DNA from: Anaeramoeba flamelloides
Taxonomy: Eukaryota; Metamonada; Anaeramoebidae
Assembly (NCBI GenBank): GCA_027625915.1
Contig: JANTQA010000063.1
Coordinates: 2,666,001-2,730,000 of the forward strand
DNA length: 64,000 bases
Direction of reading: 5' to 3'
Shown here piece after piece: positions 47,872-60,200 of this stretch. The notes below the pieces were generated by a model. The model was not told the DNA's origin. It ran no database searches and was given only the letters and a program-made list of their open reading frames with translations. Numbering within the stretch: the first letter of the stretch is position 1; the number at the start of each line of letters is the position of its first letter. The position numbers were made by a program, and so were the translations under genes.

Positions 47872-48122
47872 TTTCAAAAATATTTAGAGCTGAAAATAAA
47901 AATATATGTTACTTTACTCAAAAATAAAAAGATTTAGTATGTTAAATAATCTGTGTTGGGTTTTTAATTTATTTTTTTGAAAATAGTTTGTATTATTTTT
48001 GTAAATAATAGTTTTTTTTTTTTTAAAGTGTGTTTTTTTGTTTTTAATTATTGTTTTTGAAATTTATTTAATTGTACTATAAAAACAGTTAAGGAAAACC
48101 CTATTTTCCAAATTAAACAGTA

Positions 48123-49065
48123 TTAAGGGACTAGTCTTTATTAATTTTTTTTTTTTGACCAATAACTAAATAAGGAATCCCAATCTTGAAATAGGTTTAA
48201 AATTGAAAATAGACAGGTTTTTTCAATGTTAGAACTTTTACTTCTTGTTTTTTTTAAAATTTTACAATTCTAGTCAAAATAAGTGACTTTTAAAATTTTT
48301 TTTTAAAAAAAATATCTTGAAAGGATGAGAATTTTTTGATTAATTTTGGATTTAATTATTTTCTCAAAAATAATATTTATTCTCATTTTTAAAAACGAAA
48401 AAATAATTTAAAACTGGTGAATATTTTCTCTTTCACTTCTGTTAATTCAACTTGACTATATAACGAACTCAATTTGTTTTATCAATAATTACTTTTTAAA
48501 AAAATAGAACTTATTCTTTTCTTTGATTTTTTTTGGCTCTGACAAAAACTTTTGGAATGATAATTTGGGAACACTTTTAAAAACTTTAAATTCAACAAAA
48601 ACCAAAGGACGTAAACTCAAAAAGTAGATTCATGAAAAAAAAGAATGGTACAAGAAAAGAAAGAAAATCTATTATTAAGAGTAAAGCTTATATTGCATAT
48701 TTTTTTCGAATCAAACTATTTTTTCATGCAAATCCAAAAAAACCCTTTCAGGTTTATTTTTCAAACTATTTTTTGTAGGTATTACACAAACACAACAAAG
48801 TTTTGCTTTCTTGCTCATATTTTTTTATATTTTTTGTATTTTTGCGAAAAGTTGAAAAAAAGCAACTTTCAAAAAAGTGAAAAAATGCAAAAATTTTTTA
48901 TTTCTATAAAAACAATAACTAAATTTAATGAATGCCATTTAGCAAGATTTCATTAGTATACTAAGAAGTTTTTCACTTTGATTTCAGATCTAAGTAATTG
49001 GCAAAAAAAATTCTAAATCTCTATTAAATTTACCTAAAATAATTTAATATAGACTAGTCCCTTAA
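48123..49065. mobile_element. 943-bp TTAA-type element (piggyBac-like ends)
   Basis: TTAA-GGGACTAGTCTTTATTAA at the left and ATATAGACTAGTCCC-TTAA at the right give inverted ends of about 20 nt flanked by TTAA, the target-duplication signature of the piggyBac superfamily. A plus-strand frame of 103 codons (48645-48956) has no transposase features, so the element is non-autonomous. Confidence 0.7.
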
Positions 49066-50186
49066 TAATAGTACTTTTTATCAAATCCTTGTTTCACAAT
49101 CTTCCAACTCCAGTCACCCTATTTAAGAGCTAACCCAACCAAATATAAACAAGCTCGTTAGCAAAATATAAAATCATCTAATCTTTTAATTTGATTGGAA
49201 AAAAAAAACAAAAAAAAAAGACAAAGATTTTTCTGAAAAATTGTTTTGTGTCCATCTAAAAAATAGCAATAATTATTTCAAAAATTTTCAAGTTTTTTAT
49301 GAAAAAGATATGATTCAAAAATTTCACTTAACAGTTGTGGTAAAAAAGAGAAACATGGTAAAAAAAGTGAAACAGTGTTTTTCATTGGGAACATTAATAG
49401 AACCTGAAAACAAAAAGTAAAATCAATAATAGGAAGAAACTACTTAACTTCAAATAATAACCCATTGGATTATTTTCAACCAAATCAACAAACACAATTA
49501 AATCTACTTTCATATCGAAAATGTAGGCGTGGTTTTGGAGATCCTTGAAAATAGTCAATTTTTGGAAACAATTTTAAATAATTGATCAATCAAAGAAAAA
49601 CTCATACCAAAAGGTAGTATCAGAAAAACTGTCATTGTTGTGAATACTTCATTTTATCTTTATTTAATTTATTTTTTCTTTTATTAATTGATCTTACTTT
49701 GAATTTTCACTAATAATCCCAATTAAAAACACGGTTGAACTTTTTTCTACAACAATAAAGTGAAATTTTTACCCTGACAATTACCTTTAAAATCATCTCT
49801 TATATTTGGTGAACTTTATTTCGATATTTGGTTCTATTTTGAGGAACCATAAATCCTAGATGAAACCATATTCCAGATAAAAAAAAAAGTAAATCAGATG
49901 AAATTTAACAGTATTCAAATTCTCCAAGATAATGGGTCAAATCATTAAAAATATATCTTATCTAATAATGAGTGCGAATTAGATCTGTAAAAATATCATT
50001 TCTCATTTGTTACATTTTGATCTTTGATGTGTTCTTTCAATTAGAAGTTATTAAATTTTGTGGGATCTTTGAAAAAAAATTTTTGATTGTATCTTGATGG
50101 GTGTTAAGTATTATGATGAAATTATGCTTCTTTTTGAAAAATAAACACAATCTTGAAAATTTTTCATTTCAATAATAATTAAAAAC

Positions 50187-50669
50187 TACAGTGGTGTAAA
50201 TAACCCGTGTTGACAACCTTTAACCCATTACTAAGATTTAACTCAAGTTTTTTTTTCATACTTGGGTATTGGGAGAACAAAAACCACTTATAGATTCTTG
50301 GTTCAGATCTAAATTGACTTTAGAGGTTAGATCTTCCATTAACCTAAATGGCTCAATTATATTAAATGCTTTTGTTTCAAAAATTTCATCATATTTTCAA
50401 AATTTCTGAGATTTGAAATGATTTTTTTAAATAAAAATTCAAAACAAGAAATTTTGCTCATTTTTTTGTCAAAAAATTCCATTTTAATCTTTCATTATCT
50501 ACATAATTCTTTTTTAAAATTTATTTAAAGAACCCAATTTCTTGTTTATACACTGTTTCCAACCCATTGGTTTGTTTCTTTTATTTCTACTTCCAGCCAA
50601 TATTTTTTGCATGAGTTAAAGTTTAGTAATGGGTTAAAATAAAAAACTCGGGTTATTTCCACCACTGTA
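50187..50669. mobile_element. 483-bp mariner-like MITE
   Basis: TA-CAGTGGTGTAAATAACCCG at the left and CGGGTTATTTCCACCACTG-TA at the right, continuing inward to TTAACCCATTACTAA in both arms. TA duplication and CAGT ends fit Tc1/mariner. There is no coding frame. Confidence 0.8.
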
Positions 50670-50791
50670 AAAAACAAATTTTCAAAACAACAATTCAAAA
50701 CAACAATTCAAAACCAAAAAAATCCAAAACAACAATACAAAGTTGAAAAAAAATAGTTATTGGAGTCAACACGGATTATTTAACAAACTGT

Positions 50792-51145
50792 ATAACAATA
50801 GATCCATAAGTTGTGAAAATTTTTACCTGTTTATTTAATCAAATCACTGAAGTAACAAGATAAAAAGGACTGAAGAAGTAGAACTATCAAATTGAAAATT
50901 ACGTTAATCTATTCCCATACTGCTGAAATCAAGATCTAAAATGATTTTTCCCAATGTTTAGTACTGAAATTTGATCACTACTAATCCTCTGTACTTTAAA
51001 AATCAACTTTCTATTTGGGAAAAGTACATAATTGAGATAAATAAATTTTTTTTAAAATAATTTTTTTTAACGTATAGATTCAACATTTTTTCTTATTTGT
51101 GTATTTCATCAAATTTCTTTTTTTAACTTGAAGAGGACAGCTTAA
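50792..51145. other. Upstream region of the charged-protein gene
   Basis: AT-rich with no repeat or frame recognised. It presumably holds the promoter and 5' leader of the gene starting at 51146. Confidence 0.4.
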
Positions 51146-53590
51146 ATGTTACACCGAAAAAGAAAAAAAAAATTTACAGATCCAAAGTTTGTTAAAAAAT
51201 CAAAAAACAACTTACCAACGATCCAAAAAAAGATCTTTCGAAAGAAAATTTTTTTGGAATTATCAAATTTAAATCTTCGTGCATCACAAATCGATCAAAT
51301 TTATTTTAATTATTTAGGTTACAATAGCGAACAATATTTATCAAAACAAAAAAAAGAAACCCAACAATTTGATATTTTCACTTTCTCAACCCCCGTACAG
51401 CAAACAAAAGGAAATACTCAGAAACAACAACGGAATAAAAAAAAAAGAATAAAAAAACTAATACAAAAAAATAGACTCACAAAAAGAAACAACACTAAAA
51501 AAGCTCAAAAAAAAAACATTAATGAACTCAAATCACTAAATAAAGTTAAAAAGGAGCAAAGTATAACAGAACCCAAAACAAAAACAAAAACAAAAACAGA
51601 AACCAAACCAACAATCGAAACAAAAAAACAGAAAATTGTAACCAAAATAAATGAAGTTAAGAAACAAGCAAATGTAAACGATTTACCAAAACAAAAAAGT
51701 ATGGAGCAAGTACTAGATAATACCCAACAATCAAAACGTCAACTGAAAGAACTGGGGAATAAAAATTCTCGATTACAACAAGATCTTGAGTTGATTAATA
51801 AACAAAAAGATCGTTCAGTCAAAGAAAATGAAAGATTAAAAAATTTAAGGGAACACTTATTATTGAATCTTCAAAAGCTCACAAACCGAAACAAAAAAAC
51901 TCAAGATATTCCCAAAACAAGTACACAACCCAAAAATTCTCAAACAACAGAGAAAAAAAATCAAATAATAACAGAAAATCATTCTGTTAATGTTCAAAAA
52001 AAACCATTAAACAATAAGACTCACAATAATCTTAAGAAAGAAAATCCCATTTTTAACCATGAAAAAAAAGATAAAGAAAAAGAAAACGAAGAAAAAACAG
52101 AAAAAACAGAAAAAACAGAAGCAAATCAAAATAAAAATAATTATTTGGGTTGTCAAGATTTTAGAAAACAAGATCAAACCAATTTAGAAGACTGTGCAAG
52201 CGAAATTGAAAACGAGGGAATACAAAACAATATTATAATTGAAGACGAAGTTCAAATACATAACGCAGGTGTGGATGAAAAGGTTAAAGAAAAGGAAGAG
52301 AATAAACTTGGAAAAGAAACAACAAGCAAAAGCAAACTAGAAGAAGAAGAAGAAGAAGAAGAAATTGAGAGCCAAATAAAAGAAAATTTTGAGAACAATA
52401 AAATCGAATTCGAAAACAATCAAGATGATGATATGATGCCGATAGAAATACAAAATGAAAATGAAAATGAAAATGGAAATGGAAATGAATTAGAACCAAA
52501 ATCAGAATCAGAATCAGAATTGAAAAAAGAAAATGAATCTGGAATAAAAGACGAAGAAGTTCAAACAATTAACGAAAAGGCTACAGAAGAAGAAATGACA
52601 GGAAAAGGGAAAAAAGTAATAGAAGAAAAAGAAACAAAAATCGTTAGTCAAACAAAAGTTAATATCAATGATAATAACGATGCAGAATTCAAAAATACTG
52701 AAAAGACCGATAAAAACCAAATGGAAATTCAAAGTAAAAACAAGAATGAAGTTGAAGACAAACTTGAAAAATCAAAAGATCCTCAACAAAATGAAAACAT
52801 TGGCGAAGAAACCAAAAAACAAGACAAACCAACCACCTTAAATTTAAAACACAACCAATTAACTCCAAAAAAAAATACCTTAAATTTTGAAAAAAAAATA
52901 AAAAATAAGGCAGCGATCAACCAGAATAAAAATGAAGAAATTAATTTTGGTCGTGCTACCAATGATAAAAGTTCAGATATAGAAAAAGCACAAACACACG
53001 TAAAGATTGAAGAAAACGAAGAAAGTGGAGAAATGAAAGAAAATGAAGAAAATGAAGAAAGCGAGGAAATCGAGGAAAGTGAGGAAAGCGCGGAAAGTGA
53101 GGAAAGCGATTCAAGTGAAGATAGCGATTCAAGCGAAGATAGTGATTCAAGAGAAGACAGTGATTCAAGTGAAAAGAGTAATTCAAGCGAAGAGAGCGAT
53201 TCAAGAGAAGATAGTGATTCAAGAGAAGATAGTGATTCAAGCGAAGAAAGTGATTCAAGCGAAGAGAGTGATTCGAGTGAAGAAAGCGAGGAAACTGGAT
53301 CCACAGAAGAGACACCAATAAAAACGAAAAAGAAAAAAAATGCAAGTAATAAAAAAAAATTGAATTTAGATCCTACCATAGAAGTAGGAGAAAATTTCGC
53401 ACAAAAATTATTTGGGGTATCTTTACCACAACCCACACCAGCAAAAAGAATACCCAAAAAAAAACTTCAAAAGAAAAAGAAAAGAATAGTTACTTTATTT
53501 CGAAAGACTAATAGAAGAGACATTCAAGAATTTGGAGAGAATAGCCAATCAAAATTTTCCTCAAAAATGCGCAAATGGGCGAAATTTTAA
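51146..53590 (+). CDS. Highly charged, Ser/Asp/Glu-repeat protein of unknown function
   Basis: One uninterrupted exon of 814 codons from ATG to TAA. Residues 1-80 are basic (MLHRKRKKKFTDPKF, then KIFLELSNLNLRASQIDQIY). Residues about 185-255 form a predicted coiled coil (QLKELGNKNSRLQQDLELI, ENERLKNLREHLLLNLQKL). About 260-640 are Lys/Glu/Asn-rich and disordered. About 650-715 is an acidic array of DSSEDSD/DSREDSD/DSSEESD units. The C-terminus is basic again (KRIPKKKLQKKKKRI, ending KMRKWAKF). Alternating acidic-Ser and basic blocks resemble casein-kinase-2-rich nucleolar or chromatin proteins such as Nopp140, but that is composition, not homology. The basic blocks could act as nuclear localisation signals. 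No catalytic domain or family is recognised. The conserved-looking ends and intact long frame say it is a real gene. Confidence 0.85.
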   Translation: MLHRKRKKKFTDPKFVKKSKNNLPTIQKKIFRKKIFLELSNLNLRASQIDQIYFNYLGYNSEQYLSKQKKETQQFDIFTFSTPVQQTKGNTQKQQRNKKKRIKKLIQKNRLTKRNNTKKAQKKNINELKSLNKVKKEQSITEPKTKTKTKTETKPTIETKKQKIVTKINEVKKQANVNDLPKQKSMEQVLDNTQQSKRQLKELGNKNSRLQQDLELINKQKDRSVKENERLKNLREHLLLNLQKLTNRNKKTQDIPKTSTQPKNSQTTEKKNQIITENHSVNVQKKPLNNKTHNNLKKENPIFNHEKKDKEKENEEKTEKTEKTEANQNKNNYLGCQDFRKQDQTNLEDCASEIENEGIQNNIIIEDEVQIHNAGVDEKVKEKEENKLGKETTSKSKLEEEEEEEEIESQIKENFENNKIEFENNQDDDMMPIEIQNENENENGNGNELEPKSESESELKKENESGIKDEEVQTINEKATEEEMTGKGKKVIEEKETKIVSQTKVNINDNNDAEFKNTEKTDKNQMEIQSKNKNEVEDKLEKSKDPQQNENIGEETKKQDKPTTLNLKHNQLTPKKNTLNFEKKIKNKAAINQNKNEEINFGRATNDKSSDIEKAQTHVKIEENEESGEMKENEENEESEEIEESEESAESEESDSSEDSDSSEDSDSREDSDSSEKSNSSEESDSREDSDSREDSDSSEESDSSEESDSSEESEETGSTEETPIKTKKKKNASNKKKLNLDPTIEVGENFAQKLFGVSLPQPTPAKRIPKKKLQKKKKRIVTLFRKTNRRDIQEFGENSQSKFSSKMRKWAKF
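53100..53290 (+). repeat. 18-bp coding repeat for SS/R-E-D/E-SD units
   Basis: About ten imperfect GATTCAAGYGAAGAWAGY units encode the acidic-serine array. Codon choice varies between units, so the array is not a very recent expansion. Confidence 0.85.
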
Positions 53591-53724
53591 GTCTTCAGAA
53601 TTTATTTATTCACCACACATAAATCGTTTTTTATTATTTTTTTTTATTTAATTTAAATGAACTATGAGATAATATTAATAATAATGTTTATTTCAAATTG
53701 AAACAATTTACATTTTAACTCGAA

Positions 53725-53890
53725 GTTCAATAAGGAAGAGCTCATTAAATTACTTAAAATTTCATTTTGAATTGATTTTGTGCGCTCTTTTTATTTTTTC
53801 TTCCCATTCTGATAAAACATGATTTTGGGAACTTGAAATAAAAAATTTTCTTTTAAAATTGGAAAATTACAGTAATAATATTTTTAATAA
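53725..53890. repeat. Dispersed repeat copy (19800 family)
   Basis: AAGTTCAATAAGGAAGAG, then CATTAAATTACTTAAAATTTCATTT, GAATTGATTTTGTG and a trailing GGAAAATTACAGTAA. Related to 19800-20105, 58420-58480 and 62285-62455. Confidence 0.4.
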
Positions 53891-54511
53891 TTTGGTAATT
53901 TTATTTCTTCTTTTAAAAACTGTTAAAAAGTTATTCTTTTCCCTTTTATTTTTTTTTTTTTTTAAAAAAAATGTATACTAATCATTGTTAATGATATGAA
54001 TATTCAAAGAAATGTCCATGATGGGATAAACACACACACATAAGCATTTACACTGTTCGTACCCTACCATGAAATCTATGATAAACTGAAAATTCTTTTT
54101 CTCTCTAATACTTTGCCTTTTATGACAGTATTTTATGGTTATGTGGTAGCCTATTACAAACTGTGAAATTTTATAATAGAACAAAAATTTCTCATAGAAA
54201 AAATATTAAAATTTGAATATTTTACTCTAAAACTTTCTGAATAATTAATAATTTTGAAAAATTTTCAGGGTTTTGAAAGATCTTCAATTTCTAAACACCT
54301 TAAAATCAAAGGGAAACCCCAGTTCAAAATGATTATTAAATTAGATCTCTAATCTTTAGAAACTTTGTTTTGTATTTTTGAATTTATTTCATAAACAACA
54401 AGATTTTTTTCTTAGTCTTTTCCTTTAAATAAGAAATTGTTTGAAAAAAACCTATCACAAACCAAAAAATTATGTGATAGCATATAACCGAAGATTTTTT
54501 TTTTTTTGTAT

Positions 54512-55266
54512 TTAAGGGATTAGCGTCACCATAGATTTCTCTATAATCAAAGTATGCTGTAATTGGGTGCAAATGATATTAGTGTACCATGGCTCAAATA
54601 GCACTAAAAAATCTATTATAAACCTTATTACACAATAAATTATTTCATTTTTTACTCAAGAACACTATTAAAAAAGTTTCAATTTTGAAATTGTTTTTTT
54701 AATTCCTTTTCCAAATCTAAAAATAAAAACCCAAAATACAGTATTCTGGTATTTAATAATTTAGATTTATAACTTCCAAAAGTAACTATTTTTTTTAATT
54801 TTTGAATTAAAAAGATTAACTGAATAATCATCAACATTAAAGCACAGAGACTGATTAGTTTTGTTTGCTTTTGATAAAGATACTTATAGCATCAATATAT
54901 TTCATGATTTGAGAAATAATTTGTCAAAAAAATTTATTGGTTAATTATTTGATTTTTAAAAAAAACGAATTTTTTAGTAACTAATCTACATTTTGCCACA
55001 AATTTAAGAAAGATATTTTGTGACTTTGTTGTCTGAATATTGATAATTCAACCTTTAAATTTATGGTGGAATGCAGATTTTATTCTGAAATTGTTGCGTT
55101 TTTTACGATTACTTAGATCATTTTTAATTGATGAGATCAACAAATATTACTACTTGACTAATCGATTTTTTAGAGACATTTGAACCATGTAGCACTAATA
55201 TGGTTAATGCCCAATAACAACACACTGTGTTCCTAGGCTTCTCCTAGATAAACGCTAACCCCTTAA
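54512..55266. mobile_element. 755-bp TTAA-type element
   Basis: Left TTAA-GGGATTAGCGTCACC and right AAACGCTAACCCC-TTAA form about 12-nt inverted ends inside TTAA. There is no transposase frame. A related, less complete copy lies at 39018-39660. Confidence 0.7.
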
Positions 55267-55965
55267 CCTGCTTTTTTAATACTTGATTTTTTGGAAAAGT
55301 TTAATTCACAAAAAAGTCCCCACTTTATGTTCAGATATAACATGAGTTAATGTTTTCTATAGTATATCTAAAATTAAATAAATTGCGTATTAAAATGTTT
55401 GAGATCTGGATAATAAATCCCTTTCCAAAAATTTGGACATACCCAAAATCAAAAATAGGCAAAAAAAAAACAATTTATGATATTTTCCAAACCTAATATT
55501 AAACCACATTTAACTTACCACATATTATTAATGTTTTTATAAGGAATCATTTTCATCCAAATAAAAGAAAAAAATATAAAATGAAAAAAAAAAAATCTGT
55601 AGGTCCAAAATAATGAAACGAGCAGAATAAAAAAAGTATTGGTAAATTTGTTGAAATTTCACCAACAATTGTTGATCGATCAAATGATAAGATACTATTA
55701 ATCAATTTATTTCATTTTTCAATTAAACAAACTCAACACCAACTTTCTATCAGCCATCGAAAAAAAAAATTCAGATCTAACCAAACAGATTACCTAACTG
55801 TAAAAAAGGAAATGAAAACAAAACAAAAAAGACATAAAATGAAATAAAGTGTATAATCAAAAATATTCCCAAATTGAATTTAAATTCTGGTATTGATATT
55901 CTTTCAACAGTTTAAACCCTGTCTATACTTTTTGGGATTTAGTTTATTTTAAAATAAGACAAGTT

Positions 55966-56447
55966 GTCCTAAATGAATTCTGAATATACACTACAAGCAA
56001 TCTTCTCTTTTTGGTTAAGGCTCTATCCATATTTTATCCTTTTATTAAATTTATTTATTTTTGTTAAAAAAATTTTAATTTAGAGTATTTTTAGTTTTTC
56101 TTTTTTTTCGTTTACGAAAACCAACTTACTTTTTGTATATAATGATTGGTGGTTATAGATTCATAGAGAAAAAATTCCAATTTACTTGGACCTTAGTGTA
56201 AATGTACATTTCATGTTTTAAAAAATAATTAATTTGATAAATAATCTTCCGTGTTTTTTTTTTTTAACAAAAGCACTTGTTATGTGTGTTTTTTTGTTTC
56301 TCGAAAATAAAATAAAAACGAAAAAAACTCTAAATTAAACATTTTTTAACAAAAATAAATAAATTTAATATTTGGATAAAAGATAAATAGAACCTTAATC
56401 GAAATGAACGTATTGCTTGTAGTGTATATTCAGAATTTCTTTAGAAC
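55966..56447. mobile_element. 482-bp MITE with 36-nt inverted ends
   Basis: The ends contain a perfect 26-nt inverted pair (AATTCTGAATATACACTACA plus six more, and its complement at 56412-56437), extended outward with few mismatches to GTCCTAAA / TTTAGAAC. The 410-bp centre has no frame. The family is unassigned. Confidence 0.75.
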
Positions 56448-57239
56448 CCCTGCCCATAAAATTGAGTTGTCAGAAAAAAGTTTCTTAATTATTCTGATTT
56501 TTTATTGAAATTTCTAATTCCTTTGAAGTAAAAATTTATGTTAAAAAATTGTCTCTATTTTTTAAGTAAAATCTTACATTTAGATCGAGTATTAACTTCA
56601 AAATTCCTTTTTTTTTAAATAATAGTATTTTAAGAAACAGATTCATATTTATGGAGTACTTAATTATGTATTACTTTGAAGAATTAAAATGATAGCCATC
56701 TTGAAAAAAGAAACATTACTTTTAATTTTCATCCCATGGTTTCCAGGTCTAAACTAGTTTCTTTTAACAACAGTAATTTGGATCACATTTTTCAATTTTT
56801 TATTAAATTTTTATTCTGGCCACATATAATCAAATTATTTTTTAACTGTCCCTTAAATACTACTTTGTATTATTTTGGAATTCAAGTTTTTTCACCTCTT
56901 CCTCCTTAATAACAAAAATAAGATTTTTTTAATTTTTTGAAATGGGTTGAATGTAGTTTTTTTTGAGAAGCTAATTTATTTTTCTGAAGAAATTTTAAAT
57001 ATTACACTTAATTCCGTCAACCAGCTATCCCCATCATACAACTTTTTTGAAAAAATACCAAGAGTATAAATTTTTACACCTAAGTTTTTCCCAAAGATCA
57101 AGAAATTACTTAGTGTAATTGATAATTGCAGAATTTGACCATCTTTCAATAATTTGCAGATCGATTAAAACTTATAGTATCAAAAAAATATGTAACATTT
57201 TTTTTAATTCAAAAACAAAACAGATCTTTTTCTTTCTCA

Positions 57240-60200
57240 ATGAACGACTTTTTAGGAGACTATTTCAGTTCAGCCTCAACCAACAAAAATATTTGGGAGG
57301 CGAACCAAGAATTTGAAGAGAACTTCTTGGGTTCTTGCAGCAATTCAAATCTCGAACCCTTTATTGATCCTATTTTTAATGAGAATCAAAATTTTTTTGA
57401 TCTAAACCAACTCTTCACATTTGACACTTTAATTAATGGTAGATTATCTTTATTATTTTTTGAAGCTACCTGTAATTTCACTAATTTTCTTTTTTCTTTT
57501 TCATTTCCCTTCCATTTTCCTTTTTCATGAATTATTACTCCACGTTTTTTAGTCAGTGAACCAGAAGAAGAATGCGAGCCAATTTTAAAAACACAATACC
57601 TTACAAATAATAATTTAAATTTTGATCAGAAGATTCAAAATCGGTCAAAATTTGCAAAAAATAGAAAACAAAAAGATAACAAAATTGAAAAAGAAAAAGA
57701 GAGTGTGAAACAAATTGAAATTGAAAATAGAATAGAAAACCAGGAATTTTTTTCTTCAAATGGAGCACCCAATTTGTTTGTAAACAATAAACAATTACCA
57801 AATATCAATAACCACAACCAAAAAAGGAAAAGAAGACACTCACCTTCAAATAACAACAAATTCCAAACCTCGAAACAAAAAAAGTGTATAACCCATAAGC
57901 CAAAACTTAGCAAATCAAAAATAAACAAGTATAAAAAACCAAATCGAAAACCAAAGTCACAAAAAAGATCAACCAACAAGAGAAATTTGAATATCAATTG
58001 CAAAAAAAAAACCACAATCACAAATACTTTTTTTTCTCATAATGGTTTAGATTTAGTCGGAAAAATGACGTACAACGAACTTCGTAGTCTGTCAAATGAA
58101 GAAAAGGAAGTCAGAAAAGTCTTAAAAAATAGATTAGCTGCAAAGTTATGTTCAGAACGCACAAAAATAAAGATTATTGATCTCGGGAATACAGTATCTG
58201 ATCTTACAAACAAAAACCAAAAATTACGCAAAAAAATTACCCATTTTAAAAAAGAACGCGATACTCTTTTGGTATGTTACCATTTTGTTAATTTCCTTTT
58301 CTTTCTCTAATTTCAGAAATTGGTGTTCGAATATATACTGTCTTTGATTCATAAACGAAATAATATCCCAGTTATTTTTTGTTACTGTTAAAATCAAATT
58401 ATATCAATTATAACTTCATCTTAAAGTTCAATTAGGAATCTTAACCAAATTTCTAAAAAAACATTTCTCTAGTCTTCAAAAAAATCAGTGAATTTAAAAA
58501 TTTATTACGAGATTTTTAATTGTTAATATTAGGAAAATTGTTTTATGTAATTTTTTTTATTAAAAGCAATTCTTTTATTCAAGAACCAAACCTTTTATGA
58601 ACCCATTAATAAACCTACCCAAAATTCATTAAAGTAAGGGTATCGATTAAGTTCTCATTTAATTATATGACAAAAAAATAGAATTAATACAGTCTTTTTA
58701 GAGTTTTACTAGAGTTTGGATCAATCATATTTTCTATTCTTATTTTTGATTGATTGAATATTGTTTTGAACAAGTGCCATTTGATTAGTCATCATTCTAA
58801 TAAGTGAGTGAGTTATAATTTTCAAAGTTTGATTCTTAAGGGATTAATCTTTATTAAATTTTTTTACCTAAATTTAATAGAGATTGAGAAAATTATTTGC
58901 TAATTATTTAGATTGAAAAACCCTTTGTTTATTTTCAATATTAGACATATTTCTAGAGAAGGAATCTTTATTTAGAAATTGGTCAAAAAAAAAATAATAG
59001 AGACTAGTCACTTAAATAAAAGAAAATAATTAATCAAGATCAAAACAATTCCCCTAATACTAAAAATTAATGGTAAGGTGGGGAATTATTTTCATGTCAG
59101 TGATTTTTTTTTATCAATAATAGGTTGTGTGAAGATCTTTATTCTTTTTAAACAAACAAGTATTAAAATATTTTAGAAATTGAAAGAAAAATTTTGATTT
59201 ATTAAATTAAAATAATAGTATTTATTACTCTTATTTCTAAAGGAATATTGTATTTGATTACTTATTTACTTACGGTACACTTGTAAAAGTATATTTAGAT
59301 TATTTAACTGGAGATTCGATAGAGGAATTATTTTTTTTTGGTTAACTAATTTTGGTATTTGAATAATTAATGTGGAAAACTTTAAACTTTCTTTCTTTAT
59401 TTTTCTTGTTTGGGATCACATATTTTTCCATGAAATAGACTGTAATTGATATTTATAATTTATTTGTTTCATTTCTTTTTTTATAATCTATTTGGCATGA
59501 ACTAAGAATCTTGAATAAAACCATGATTTCAAGAATTTATAAAAAAAAAAAATCAACTGAAATTTTATCCCTTTTAAATATCAACACCCCTCATTTTGTT
59601 TTTATTGACAACATTGAATATTTCATTTTTTCTGAATAATTCATATTTATGCTTTAATCAAGTGTGAACCAAAATCTTTTTTATTCTGGAAAAAATTTAA
59701 TTTTGATCCATAATAATTATAATTACATTGTTATTTTTGAAATATTTCTTCAAAATTTTTTTATATATTTTTATTAAAAATATATGTCTTAGTATACGGG
59801 GACAATGTGTTTTTTTTAAAGAATTTGTTTTAATGAATATTGACAGCTAAATTCGATTAGAATATTGTTAAAACCAACTCTAGATTCACTATTTGAGTTC
59901 GACAAACCCCCATAATCTTTTACTTAAAATCGAAAAAAAATAAAAAAATTTTCAACGTTTTCTTATTTTGAAGTTACTAAAATCAAAACCATTTCAAGAT
60001 CTGTCTATAAGGGTTTGAGTTTGCTGGTTTTTCTTCCAAAATTCGAATAAATAACGAAAACCATTTTATTTCTTTGTAAAAATGAAAATTTCATTTAAAA
60101 TTTTTTTCTTGAAAAAATACAACTCCTGTTTTTTTTGTACAGAGTGGAAAACACTCCACCTCGAAAAAACAATTTTAAAGCCAAAATTGAAATTAAACTA

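Larger units (their letters stand above)
47935..50791. mobile_element. Possible 2.86-kb composite element with nested insertions
   Basis: The left end AGTATGTTAAATAATCTGTG and right end CACGGATTATTTAACAAACTG-TA form diverged inverted repeats of about 25 nt. Inside lie a complete TTAA element (48123-49065) and a complete TA element (50187-50669). No transposase frame remains. The outer pair may be coincidental fragments of one family. Confidence 0.35.
53591..57239. other. Intergenic between the charged-protein and bZIP genes
   Basis: No gene is seen. It holds a dispersed-repeat copy (53725-53890), the 755-bp TTAA element (54512-55266) and a 482-bp element with 36-bp inverted ends (55966-56447). 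Confidence 0.45.

Noticed and set aside
48645-48956. 103-codon plus-strand frame inside the TTAA element as a transposase
   Set aside because: Phe/Lys-rich, far too short, no Asp triad or zinc-binding motif.
52783-53457. Minus-strand 224-codon Ser-Leu-Glu repeat frame
   Set aside because: Antisense reading of the acidic-serine coding repeat. The plus-strand 814-codon frame explains the region.
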